Assembly (NCBI RefSeq): GCF_001625215.2
Contig: NC_030387.2
Location: 10,258,501-10,322,500 of the forward strand
Reading direction: 5' to 3'
DNA length: 64,000 nucleotides
Origin: Daucus carota subsp. sativus
Lineage: Eukaryota; Streptophyta; Magnoliopsida; Apiales; Apiaceae
The notes under the pieces are model-generated. The model worked only from the letters and a program-made list of their open reading frames with translations, was not told the origin of the DNA and did no database searches. Positions 11,604 through 23,117 of the stretch are shown in pieces (position 1 is the first letter of the stretch; each line of letters starts with the position of its first letter). The translations under genes and the position numbers were made by a program.

Positions 11604-12513
11604 CTAACTATATTTTGGAGGAGCAATGGCCCTGGCTCGCAGAAGTTTTACGAATATCTCAGTCTCTGGTATAACACTCTTAACTGCATTATTGGACATA
11701 AACTTGTGAATCCATCCAAGCAGCCCTGGTGTTTTGGCTTCCTCCATCACCTTCATGCCACCGACGATCTCCATAGCCTTTATCCATCCCATGTAGCTTC
11801 CAAGAACAATATCAATGTATCCAATATTGTCTGCTCCAAAGTAGCTTTTCCCTTTGCTGCATTTTTCATAAGCCTCCTCCAGAAGTACCATTGCTTCCTT
11901 TATTCGCTCTATCGCTGCAACCTTTTCCTCCTTTTGAACTGATTTTAGCTCCCTCATCAATGGAACCAACTGCAATATGTTATTTAGTGACTATTTACAA
12001 AATTTGTCATATAATTAACTAAACGAATGTTGGTCCACAGTAATCTGCAGAAAGGCCAGGTCTAGTACTATACATATAAGTTTTGTTATATGTAATTTCA
12101 AGCAAAGTAGAAAGCCAATTTTGTTAATACAATCGACTATATAATATCTTTAGAAGAAGTAAGACTATGAGTTCAAACTTGGAAAAATGCACCTTGTCAT
12201 CAAAATATGCAGACCAAAATCGGGCAACAGCACGATCATAAGGATCAGAAGGGAGAATGGAGTAGCCATTAGTAGTCCAGGTTTCGTCAATGTATTGAAT
12301 GATGGTAAGTGATTCACATATGCAGTTCTCATCGTGGATTAAAACAGGCACTTTCCTGTTAACAGGGTTACATTTTAGGAGAAGATCACTTTTGGAACTC
12401 AGATTCTCCTCAATGAACTCAAAATCAACGGATTTCAAATTGAGAGCGATTTGAACCCGGTTAACGTATGGGCTATAAGGTGTGCCCAAAACTTTTACGC
12501 CACCTGAAGCCAT
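11604..12513 (-). CDS. GSTU: Tau-class glutathione S-transferase, array copy 1
   Basis: Cytosolic tau-class GST, which conjugates glutathione to electrophilic xenobiotics and stress products. Exon 1 is 12193-12513, the intron 11970-12192 (GTGCAT donor, GCAG acceptor), exon 2 11604-11969; together 228 residues, normal for the class. The N-terminal thioredoxin-like domain (about residues 5-80) has the catalytic Ser at 14 (SPYVNRVQ), the glutathione-site KVPV at 54-57 and the ES pair at 67-68. Exon 2 encodes the all-helical C-terminal domain with the KGKSYFG segment found in the whole array. The phase-0 intron after FDDK is the standard tau intron. The protein ends ARAIAPPKYS. It lies only 240 bp from the NPF stop, convergent with it. 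Confidence 0.93.
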
Positions 12514-12587
12514 GATCAGTAACCAAGCTGTGTAAATATGTCAAGATGAAATTGAACTGATAAAGGAGTTGCAAACTAAATCTTCAC

Positions 12588-12597
12588 TATATATTAT
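12588..12597 (-). promoter_or_regulatory. TATA box of GST copy 1
   Basis: A TATATA stretch about 75 bp upstream of the ATG, at the same distance as in the sister genes. Position inferred by comparison of the array members. Confidence 0.5.
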
Positions 12598-12599
12598 GA

Positions 12600-13250
12600 A
12601 GGTCGCTGCTAGGCGCTAGCATATTGACAGATTCTACGGTTTATTAGTATAATTTAGTTGCATTATGCTGTATGCAATGAGGTATCAGCGCGCATAAAAA
12701 ACTGGCGTAGGTAAGAAAATCTTGAGCATCCAATTTAACTATGTAAATAACGTTGAAGTCAATAGGTGATAACGTGTAGGATATTCGCGCGTATATTTCA
12801 GAAAGAAGCTAATCTAAATTTGATAAACATGAAGAAATAGCAGGGTTGTTCGTGATGTGAACAAGCCGATTAGTAACATTTCTAACGAGTGGCTAGTCCA
12901 GAAGGGGTGCTTAGGGGCCTATGCACCCCCGAACAAGATAGTACAAAAATGACGGGGACTATTGAACTTTGATTTGTTTTAACTATCTTCAGAATTGTAG
13001 ATTTGCAGGACTGCAAATACGGAAGTGTGTACTATTAGACAAAGACATAGTTTTATGGAATTGGTTGACAGAATCAAAGTTACAAGATTGCATCATTTCA
13101 ATATTAAAACCATCATGCAAACGAGGTTTTATTTCTTCTTTTTGTCGTGTAATCGGCTGCAGATAAACAACAAACAAAGCACAGTCCCTAGATCAATCAT
13201 AACTGATACAGATGGTACAAGAAATGCAGATGAGAAACAATGAAGACCAT
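12600..13250. other. Spacer between GST copies 1 and 2
   Basis: No gene recognised. It holds the promoter side of copy 1 and the 3' flank of copy 2. A short mirror of GGGGTGC and GCACCCC at about 12905-12930 is the only visible structure. Overlapping small frames on both strands at 12969-13243 are unsupported. Confidence 0.5.
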
Positions 13251-13263
13251 ATTTCCATCAAAT

Positions 13264-14490
13264 TTAAGAAGCTGTGGGCTTGGCTTGCATCTTGGCAAGA
13301 AGTTGAAGAAACATCTCTGTTGTCGGTATAACATCCTTAACAGCATCATTCGACAAGAACTTGTCAACCCATCCGAAGAGACCTGGTGTTTTTGCTTCCT
13401 CAATTAATTTCTTGCCGCTCATTTTCTCCATAGCTGTTATCCATCCGAAGGAGCTTCCTATAACAATATCAATGTATCCGATGTGATCTCCTCCAAAATA
13501 GGCCTTCCCTTTGCTACATTTCACAAAAGCTTCCTCCAACAATCCCAGTCCTTCGTCTATTCGCTCTACCAATGCAGCCCTTTCCTCCTCTTTCACCGAT
13601 CTTAGCTCCTTCACCATGGGAGATAACTGCAAAAACCCATAAATTCATAGCATGTTAAAATTACGATCCAATTAAACCCCTGTATCATACTGACACCTTA
13701 ACAATTTCGGAACAATTTTAATTAAGATGGCATCGTAACTCAACTGCAAGACAGCAATTCTTTCTTTTTATTTTGACAATTTAGGCTTATATGTCTTACA
13801 AAGATGAGTCAGAGTCGAACCCGGATGTCCCGGGACAACAGAGGATAAACCCACCACTTGGGGTATCCGATCGTGATCCAAGACAGCAATTCTTTAGTAT
13901 AGTGTATAGTGCTACTAATATTAGCAAGCAACAGGTCTGCCTGATCAAGACCTGTTCGTATTAACTTGCTGCAATCCATTTTTATATTTTGAAAAGAAGG
14001 CATGAATCTGATTATCTTACTACAGCAGGGTACTGCTATAAAATCAAATACATCCCGTGGTTTTTGTTAAGTTATCAGTTCCCTAAAATCTCAAGGTGCT
14101 AAGTTATGGGCTTACGAGGATCGTATCGTATTTTCTTAACAATATTTCAGATTTCAAAAAAGCATGTACCTTGTCATCATAATATGCAGCCCAGAACCGA
14201 GCAACAGCACGATCATAGGGATCAGAAGGAAGAATTGAGAGACCATTACCGGTCCAGGCCTCGTCGATGTACTGAACAATAACACTTGATTCACAGATGC
14301 ACTTGTCGTCGTGGATCAGAACAGGAATTTTCTTGTGCACAGGGTTGGACTTGAGCAGAAGCTCACTTTTCGGATTCAAATTTTCGTGAATAAACTCGAA
14401 CTCGACTGACTTAAGATTGAGAGCGATTTGTACCCGGTTCACAAATGGGCTATAATTTGAACCCAGAACTTTGACACCACCAGAAGCCAT
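13264..14490 (-). CDS. GSTU: Tau-class glutathione S-transferase, array copy 2
   Basis: Second intact tau GST. Exon 1 is 14170-14490, exon 2 13264-13626, giving 227 residues; the intron (13627-14169, GTACAT donor, GCAG acceptor) is long because a SINE lies inside it. Catalytic Ser14 is in SPFVNRVQ, the glutathione-contacting segment reads KIPVLIH, followed by CESSVIV with the ES pair. The C-terminal half carries [16 protein letters not shown] and ends QAKPTAS. It is closest to copy 1 by eye: both start [10 protein letters not shown]. Role as for the class: glutathione conjugation or ligand binding in the cytosol; the particular substrate is not predictable. Confidence 0.93.
13764..13878 (-). 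mobile_element. tRNA-derived SINE in the intron of GST copy 2
   Basis: A 115-bp SINE on the minus strand flanked by an exact 17-bp duplication beginning CAAGACAGC (13747-13763 and 13879-13895). Read on the minus strand it has a Pol III A-box-like TGGTGGGTTTATCC, a B-box-like GGTTCGACTCT and a 3' end TTGTCAAAAT with an A-rich tail. Copies at 61925-62037 and about 56718-57186 share this sequence. Confidence 0.88.
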
Positions 14491-14580
14491 GAAAGCAGAG
14501 TGATTTGTTTATGTTTAAAATGAAATTAATAAATGGATGAGATTGAGCTGGTGAGGAGTGAAGCATGCTTAAAAATTCAG

Positions 14581-14588
14581 TATTTATA
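14581..14588 (-). promoter_or_regulatory. TATA box of GST copy 2
   Basis: TATAAATA on the minus strand, about 90 bp upstream of the ATG. The same octamer stands before GST copy 4. Confidence 0.6.
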
Positions 14589-14856
14589 GTGAAGATACTC
14601 ATAGCATAGTAGCATATGCTTTTAAAATAAATATCTTATTCGTTGGAAAATAATGATGCATGCAATGAGGTATCTTGCAATTAAAAAACAGGTGCGAGTT
14701 TGATGCAGGCCTGTCGGTAAATCACATTGAAGACAAAGAGATACTAGTGGTCCAGTATTGACACTTGTAGTTTAGGACAAAAGAGATTTGGTGTTAAAAG
14801 ATCAATCTCCAAAATTCTCCTAATTGTCTCCTAAATATATAAAAATTATGATTGTT

Positions 14857-15404
14857 GAATATCTCCAATCATTGAAAATCTTTAGCTAAAATGTGAGTTA
14901 AAAATAAAAAAATTCAGCCAACAGCTCGAAAAACTCATTTGTCTATAATTTTAGCCAACCTCCTTTGGATGACTAAATTTGTCGAACCTCTACGTCTGTA
15001 AGAAATCTGTAGGAAGATTGCACATCATTTATTATTATATTGAACTGATATATTCTATTTTAACAATCTAAAATATCAATAACATACTATTTTTAAGTTA
15101 TAGCTATCTTACCGGTTGAGCAAATTTTACATAATGTCTTACAGATCCCATTTAGCCAAGGATTATAGCCAACGCTGTTGGAGACGCTCACAAATTTAGC
15201 CAGTCCCATTTAGCCAAGGATTATAGGCAACGCCGTTGGAGACGCTCACAAATTTAGCCATCCATAGGAGGTGGGCTAAAATTATAGATAACAGCTTAGC
15301 ATGGTTGGAGTACGAGTTTTCGAATTTTTGGCTAATTTTTTTTTATTTTTAGTATGCCAACTCACCTTTTAGCTAAACGAATTCGATGGCTGGAGATTCT
15401 CTTA
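14857..15404. mobile_element. Tourist-like MITE with internal tandem repeat
   Basis: Part of a family whose ends resemble GAGCATCTCCAA and its inverse; here the ends are ATCTCCAATC and GGCTGGAGATTCTC. Interior blocks (CTGTAGGAAGATTGCACATC, GGATTATAGCCAACGC) are shared with 16163-16516, 18439-18820, 56769-57151 and 59939-60115. A 58-bp unit is repeated in tandem at 15146-15203 and 15204-15261. Confidence 0.7.
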
Positions 15405-15424
15405 GTCATTTATTATAAAATTAT

Positions 15425-15665
15425 GGGTATGAACTCCAACAATACTCTCTATATTTTTTCTCTATATTATATTTTATTTATGTCGTGTTCCATTTTAATG
15501 AAAATATAAATTCAAAAATAGAGATGAATTGGAGGGAAAGAATTTTTTATTGATAAAAATAAATTAGAGTAAGTTATGGCTTCTAAAAATGAGAAGGGAG
15601 AATGTTCTTGATTTTTTAAAGAGAATCTTGGAGCCTTTTCAAACTCTGATTTATGATTCTGTGCA
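15425..15665. mobile_element. Second MITE family, 'actccaac' type
   Basis: Degenerate element resembling 57353-57713: both have a left end with a CTCCAA motif followed by TCTCTCTTTATA-like sequence and a right half with AGTTA-TGGCTCTTAAAAAT and a run of GAGAAGGA. Boundaries are approximate. Confidence 0.4.
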
Positions 15666-16162
15666 GGAATGATTTGATATAACTCAACATTATTAGTCGA
15701 GAGTCTAGTTTAAACCCCAAATCTGGATGGACAAACAGAGTATTCTCCGGAGTAAATCAGTTTCTTTTTGGAATTATCTTTTAAAACAAATATTTTCTAA
15801 AGTCCCTGAAATAAAAAAATATTTTCTAAAGTCCGTTTGGTTGGAATAACTTATAAAAGTAACAAAAATGTTAAAAATCATTAAAAATAAAAGTAATGTA
15901 TAAAATATTTTTTGATGATAAAAAATAAATTTTAATTTAATTTTTATAAAATAAAAATAATTTTGATATAATTTATAAGTTAAGTTAATTAAGAAATTAG
16001 TGATATTTTAAAAAATTAACTATATAATTTTTAAAATATAAATAAATTATAATATTATAAACATAATTATATTTCATTCTCTTGAAATTACATTTATCTG
16101 AACAATCACTAATCATACAATTTTTCATTTTTGCTGCAGAAGAAAACCAATATATTGCTTAA
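15666..16162. other. AT-rich spacer
   Basis: No gene or clear element; long A- and T-rich runs only. Confidence 0.5.
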
Positions 16163-16516
16163 AGCATCTTCAACCATACAAACCCCTTGGCTAAAAAATG
16201 TGTTGGCATTCCAAATATAAAAAATTTAGCCAACATGTTGAAAAAATCGTACTCCAACCACATGAATCTGTTGTCTATAATTTTAGCCAACCTCCTATGA
16301 ATGACTATATTTGTCGAACCTCTACAGGTCTGTAAGAAATCTGTAGGATGATTGCACATCATTTATTACCATATTAAATTGATATATTCTATTTTAACAA
16401 ACTAAAATATTAATAACATTCTATTTTTAAATTATAGTCAACCAATATAGCCAATACCATTGAAGTACAATGTCTTACAGGTTCAGCAAATTTTACATAA
16501 TGTCTTGGAGATGCTC
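16163..16516. mobile_element. Tourist-like MITE
   Basis: Ends AGCATCTTCAACC and GGAGATGCTC are imperfect inverted repeats next to TAA and TTA. It shares the block TCTGTAGGATGATTGCACATC with the element at 14857-15404. Confidence 0.7.
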
Positions 16517-16991
16517 TTACTTAGCACCTACATGTGCCCCTTTGAAAACCTTTCCGTTACTTAACATGTTCATTTCATTTCATTTTGTGATAAAATCAAA
16601 TAAATATCATAATTCAATATTTATTTCTTATATCTTCATTTATCTTTTCTAAAATTTCATTCCGCTTTCCAAATCATACCAAAGTGTCAGAATATAATAT
16701 ACATGCTACCAGTAAAAATGCACCCTTTATCTCCAGTGAAAACGTATTTCCGAGCATAAATTAGTATCAATTTCAGAAATTTACTATTAAAAATTATTAT
16801 TTAAAATAGAAACAAATTTTGAAATGAGTAAATATTTTATTATAATATGTACTCCACACTTATAATTCAATTATTACAAGCGATCGGTACTTATCTTATG
16901 ATTTTAATACTACATTTTCAACTCGCCAAAAAACACAAGTCACTCTTATTGAATCAAAGAGACACTCTCAGTTCCTTTATGCAGCTCAGGC

Positions 16992-18264
<1,273 letters not shown>

Positions 18265-18438
18265 TTACTAGCATGTTTTGTGAAAATGAAAATTTTGGTA
18301 AGTATTAATTATGATGTATTTGAGATGTGTGCCTGACGCAAAAAATGAATAATGCAAAAGAAAAAATCAAGGGGAGGTCAGATTTTGTAACGCTTTTTGC
18401 GTGCTTAATTTTGTAATATCAGCAATTCAAATTTGCAA

Positions 18439-18820
18439 GAGCATCTCAGATATAAAAATCACTTAGCTAAAAAATGAGTTATATTTAAAATAAAAAAATA
18501 TAGTCAATCTTCGAAAAAATCACACTCCAATCATGATCATATTTTGTCTATTATTTTAGCCAACCTCTTATGAATGACTATATTTGTCCAACTTCTACAT
18601 GCTTGTAATAAATCTGTAAAAATATTACAAATCATTTTTACCATACTCAACTGATATATTTTATTTTAACGATTTAAAATATTAATAACAAACTATATTT
18701 AAGTTATAGCCAACCAATATTGCCAATATCATTGAATCACAATGTCCTAGAGCATCTTTTACATAATATCTTACCGGTCCAATTTAGCCAACGATTATAG
18801 CCAATCCATTGGAGATGCTC
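18439..18820. mobile_element. Tourist-like MITE
   Basis: Ends GAGCATCTCAG and TTGGAGATGCTC are inverted. The interior blocks (ATTTTAGCCAACCTC, TAGCCAACCAATA) are those of the family described at 14857-15404. Confidence 0.75.
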
Positions 18821-18875
18821 TCTAATTAGCATAAAAACCTGTGCTAGGCACAAGCCTCTATTCTATATTGTTTTT

Positions 18876-19600
18876 TTTATAAATGAATTAATCTAATAAT
18901 AAAAAGTCATACGACATCTACATAAACAGTTGCGTCGAACAAACAAAACACAGAAACAATTACTAATTAATCAATTTTTCTTGGAAAGAAAATCATATGA
19001 TTTGTTGAAGATGATATTTACACCTGCTTCGCCATTTTCGCTTCCGTAATAACCAGTTTGAGCTATCGACTGAGAGTGCAATTCCGTAACAACTTTTCAT
19101 ACTAAATCAAACTCACACAAACGGCAAGACAACGAAACAACCAAAATCAAACGCGAACTAAACGTGACAAACTAGCAACCTTAGATTTGCAAAGAGAATT
19201 CTTAGATCAAACCCACAAAAAATAAGATAACTCGGACCACTTTCGAGATCAAAATCACTGGGAAGAACGAGAAATCCGTAACTCCGTGGATTTGAGATCT
19301 AAGAAAAAGTAGGCCAAATCGAAAAAGACTTTGAATACTTAGATCCTAAAAAACAAACTAATATCAAAAGTTAAGAAAAACAATATCAATCTTATCTAAC
19401 AAGGAAGATCTATAGCTAGGGAATCAAAACGTTAAAATAAGATTTACTGAAAGAAGGAAGAAAACACAAAGGAAATAAAAGGTTTTGGGGCTTTCCACTG
19501 GTAGAGATCCAGTGGAAGCCCCGACGACTGTTAAACAAATGAAAACGACGGAGGTAGAAAGAAAAATATGGATTTTAACCTTGCAGTTTGTAATCCAAAC
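18876..19600 (-). mobile_element. Non-LTR retroposon family R, copy A
   Basis: About 0.7 kb very similar along its length to 27627-28323: shared blocks include AAAAAGTCATACG, CGTCGAACAAACAAAACACA, CAGTTTGAACTATCGACTGA (one mismatch) and a GGGGCTTTCCAC hairpin near the right end. On the minus strand its 3' end runs into AAAAAAAA at 18872-18880. No long open frame, so it is non-autonomous. Target duplications were not found for this copy; the right limit is approximate. Confidence 0.65.
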
Positions 19601-20460
19601 TTGTTATTGTGTTTTAAATAATATTTATGTGTAATTATATTATTTGGAGTATAAAAGTTATTTTTAATTCTTTAACGAAATGTGAGTTGTGAAAATGTAA
19701 TATTTTTTGCAGCATAATAGCAATAATAATAATAATAAATATTGTAGTTTAAAAAAATTTATGGATCAAAAACACATTTGAACTAATTTTTTGATATTCA
19801 AATTCGTTAGGATATAGAAGTCATTATCATATTATCTACATGAGTCAAAATTATATTCAAAATAAGTATCGAAACTTCTGAATTTTAAATATATTATACC
19901 TCATTGAAAGGTTTCTAATTTATTCCTGAAAATTATTAAATTATTTCACCTAATACATCATTATTTTGGTGAAACTTCTAGATATTTGAATTACAATATT
20001 CTAATTTGTGATTAGATGAAGATGTATGACATGCGTTATTTTACATTTCTTTTCGCTTTTTTTTGAGCAATTTTAAAGATTATCAAAATGTCCTTCAATC
20101 TATAAATTATATGGATGTTTTGATAGCGTTTAAAATATCTTCAAACTATATGGGAATTTTCTGGTGTTTAAGATCAAACTGATGTAAGAGGGTGTAGATT
20201 TGACGTCATAGTTAAGTGATACAGGAGGGGACTTGATTATCAACACCATCTTTTTTATCATATGTTGCAGACACTTTATATAAATAGAAATTGGAATATA
20301 TATTGTATATAAAACGACCCGTACCTTATTTTGTCGCACACACTTTATATAAATAGAAAATACTGTACAAATATTAGAAAGACGGTGAGAATAATTTCTA
20401 ACCGAAATCTCATTATCGTTAGTATATCATCTAAATATATTCAAATGTAATGTACTATAT
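19601..20460. other. AT-rich spacer
   Basis: No gene seen. The sequence CACTTTATATAAATAGAAA occurs twice (about 20272 and 20342), suggesting a 70-bp duplication. Confidence 0.5.
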
Positions 20461-20462
20461 TA

Positions 20463-20640
20463 TACTTCCTCCGCTCTCCTCAATTGTTTAACATGGGGAA
20501 GAGGGCACGACACGCATTCTAATAAATAAGACAAGCATTTTAAAAATAAATTATAGAACAATACTTAAGACAAGCATTAAAATACGTGCATGCGTATAAC
20601 TCTGGAGGACGGAGGGACAACTTTGGAGGACAAAGGGAGC
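20463..20640. mobile_element. Degenerate Stowaway-like MITE
   Basis: CTTCCTCCGCTC at the left and GGACGGAGGGA at the right are inverted. Interior resembles the 7487 and 35617 elements (GACACGCATT near the left, AATACGTGCATGCG near the right). Confidence 0.55.
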
Positions 20641-20849
20641 AGATAAATTTATTTATTTAGTAGATAAAACAAAACAGAACAAAATCCCAATTAGAAAATC
20701 CAATACATTGACCACAGTCACAATGCATGGTAAATTTGAAAAAGATGAAACAGTAGATAACTTGTGGAAAGCCAAACTCCTGATTCAACAGAACTGCTGG
20801 TGCATAAAAGCATGGCAACAGGGAGCATGAGACCATCTGTCATGGTTGA

Positions 20850-21463
20850 TTAGCTAGTTTCGCCAGAGGCTTCAAGTCCATCCGATCCCCCCACAGCTAT
20901 TTCCCCTGGTTGATTAGCTAGTTTCTGGAGAGGATCAATGTAAAATCCGATTGTTTCAATACTATCCGTTTCGTAGGATCCAAAAAATCCACCAAATTTA
21001 CCTGCCACCTGATAATTGAAGTCGATCGACACAAGACCTTTAGTAGGAGCACCTGGAGCACCAGGTGCGAATGGTCCATAGACGCCTTTGTTAGTATGAA
21101 ACGTAAATACTTTCCTAGATAGTCGTTGTATTGACCACTCACTCTCGTAATGTACTCTGACGGATAATCAAAATTCACCTGCAACAGATTGGAAACACAT
21201 TTTAGATAATATGATCATCAATAATCCATGAAAATGTTATTTCAAGTTTCTGACAGTCTCACCGTTTCCATGGAATGACTGGTTTCCTCCCTACCGATTT
21301 TTTCAGACAACACTAACTTGGTTCCTCCATCTTCGACGTAAACAAAGTACATGAAATTGATTCGATTTCGGTTGCATGAAATGAGGATTTGAGCTACTTC
21401 TGTTTTTCCTTTATGATCCCAGGGAATTCCCCTGCCGGGATATGCTGGCCCAATTCTTATCAT
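20850..21463 (-). pseudogene. Jacalin-related lectin with a one-base frameshift
   Basis: Carbohydrate-binding jacalin-fold lectin on the minus strand. Exon 1 is 21263-21463 (ATG at 21463, MIRIGPAYPG; donor GTGAGA), exon 2 20850-21178. The layout and protein match the intact sister at 26326-26959. In exon 2 the frame is right up to GQYNDYL and again from KVFTFHTNKG onward, but the two parts are in different frames; the break lies at about 21110-21116 and corresponds to one missing base. Exon 2 is 329 nt, and one more base would give a 176-residue protein, close to the sister's 179. The rest is well kept (FGGFFGSYETDSIETIGFYI), so the break is recent or a sequencing error. If real, the product would be cut after exon 1 and part of exon 2. 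Confidence 0.85.
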
Positions 21464-21649
21464 TGCCAATATGATTTCTTATTGCAGGTAACTAAATGAC
21501 TAGCAGTGTCATATATTTATACAGGCAGGAGTAAGTAGCTTTAGCATCTGCACTTCAAATACATTTTTGATTCTTTGAAATTATACTTTTTAATTAACCA
21601 ACTCTCTCGGTTCGTTCATTAGTATCTTTAATTGTTGCTCTCTTTGAGA

Positions 21650-21892
21650 AGTGTTTGGGTGGAGTTTTTAAGCTCCACTTCTGGAGTTATAAGTTCGAAG
21701 CACTTATTCGTACCGTTTGGATAAAAAGTCGAGAAGCACTTATAAAAAGCTAAGAATCCTAACTTTTGTTTCATGACTTCTACTTTTTTTCCTAACACTT
21801 TCATCACTTATAAGTCTTAACTAACTTCTAGCTTCTACTTCACTTTTTTTTACTTTAAGCAAGAAACACTTATTTTATGCTCACCCAAACGA
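21650..21892. mobile_element. Putative MITE, 'GTTTGGGTGGAG' family
   Basis: Ends GTGTTTGGGTGGAG and CTCACCCAAACGAC form imperfect inverted repeats, and the interior holds AGAAGCACTTATA-like motifs also seen in the element at 34963-35185. Boundaries are approximate. Confidence 0.45.
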
Positions 21893-22249
21893 CATCTGGT
21901 CTAATTAAGACAAATGTGTGATTGTGTTCAATTATCAAATTATTATTATTATTATTATCTATATCTATTTCTCGCTTTTTTCTTGATTTGACAGAAAAAC
22001 ATGAAAATCAGGTTTGCTAAAATGGGCAATCAGATGGTGAAAGACAATTATTTAGACGGGCATGATATTTATGTTTCGAGGAAGATTTAAACGAATCATA
22101 TATTTATTTTAACAAAGTATCCGTAAAGAAATTCACAAGAAAAGCTAGTCATCTGGTTTAGAATCTCTATTGCTTAGCTTGGAAGTAATTCCTAACTTCT
22201 TATTTTCAATCCAGTACACCAATTTTTTGTCGCTATACCTTTATAGAAG

Positions 22250-22480
22250 GGGATCCGATCCTATCAAAGCTATTTCATCTGCTTGATTAGCTAGCTTCCA
22301 GGGAGGATCAATATGAAATCCAATTGCTTAAATACTATCTTTGTCGTACGATCCAAAAAATCCGCGAAACTTGCCATCTGATAATCGAAGTCTACCACCT
22401 CAGCACCTTGACTGGGATCACACAAGTGAAGTCCGGTCCGTAAGTGCCTTTGTATAGAAGTAATGGAACATAGATGATTT
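22250..22480 (-). pseudogene. Jacalin lectin exon 2 relic
   Basis: On the minus strand this stretch matches exon 2 of the neighbouring lectins: the segments for TFYTNKGTYGP, DFNYQ and GFFGSYD-like residues, and a WK-like tail before ATGAAATAGC, can be traced, but with stops and shifts. There is no exon 1 nearby. It is a dead partial copy. Confidence 0.7.
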
Positions 22481-22600
22481 TTTGGATATTGTGACTAAAG
22501 ACAATTGCGTCTGCTCACACAATCTCTATAACATTTTAAATCGGTTAGATAAAGATTATTTGTCATATTTGAGCCTTTACAAGCCACAAATAAACAACTA

Positions 22601-22909
22601 TGTTGTGTTTGGTTGGGGTGAATGATTCCGGAAGGAATGAAATGAAAAATGAACTATCTTATGGGTGATTTTTAAGAAATTTCATTCCTTCCTCCATTCC
22701 ATTCCCTACATCATATGCTAGATATCACCCTTTACATTTGAGATGGAATGCTCCATTCTCTCTCATCCTCAATTTCTTCTCAAATCTCATCATAGCAATT
22801 TTGCACTCCTTCAAATTTTTTCAAAACTTTCTTCCTATTTCTATTAGTTTCAAGTATTTTTTACTCATTTCATTCCATTCCATTCCATTCTCCCCAACCA
22901 AACACGACA
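22601..22909. mobile_element. PIF/Harbinger-like MITE
   Basis: Inverted ends TGTTGTGTTTGGTTGGGG (22601-22618) and its near-perfect inverse (22892-22909) are flanked by CTA on both sides (22598-22600, 22910-22912), a 3-bp duplication as made by Harbinger elements. The inner ends are rich in the ATTCC unit in opposite orientations. Confidence 0.75.
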
Positions 22910-23117
22910 CTAATCTTTACCAAACTGCAGCTACCACTTTTGGACTGACATGTGATGAGTTATGTGTTTTGAATGTTATAATGTCCATAAAGGAAGAAAC
23001 AAAAAGTATAATTGTCAACACAAACTCACCGACCAACACAATGAACAAATGGAGATGCAATAAACTATAACTAATTTTTCTAACAAAAATGTATAGGCTG
23101 CTGTTTGAAGATCCTGA

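Noticed and set aside
12900-12950. Possible terminator hairpin at GGGGTGC/GCACCCC
   Set aside because: Short, with no T run and no Pol III gene beside it.
13801-13880. tRNA-like sequence with a B box
   Set aside because: It lacks a tRNA fold and is a SINE, repeated at two other sites with target duplications.
22861-22900. ATTCC tandem run as a satellite
   Set aside because: Only four to five units, and it is the inner end of the MITE at 22601-22909.
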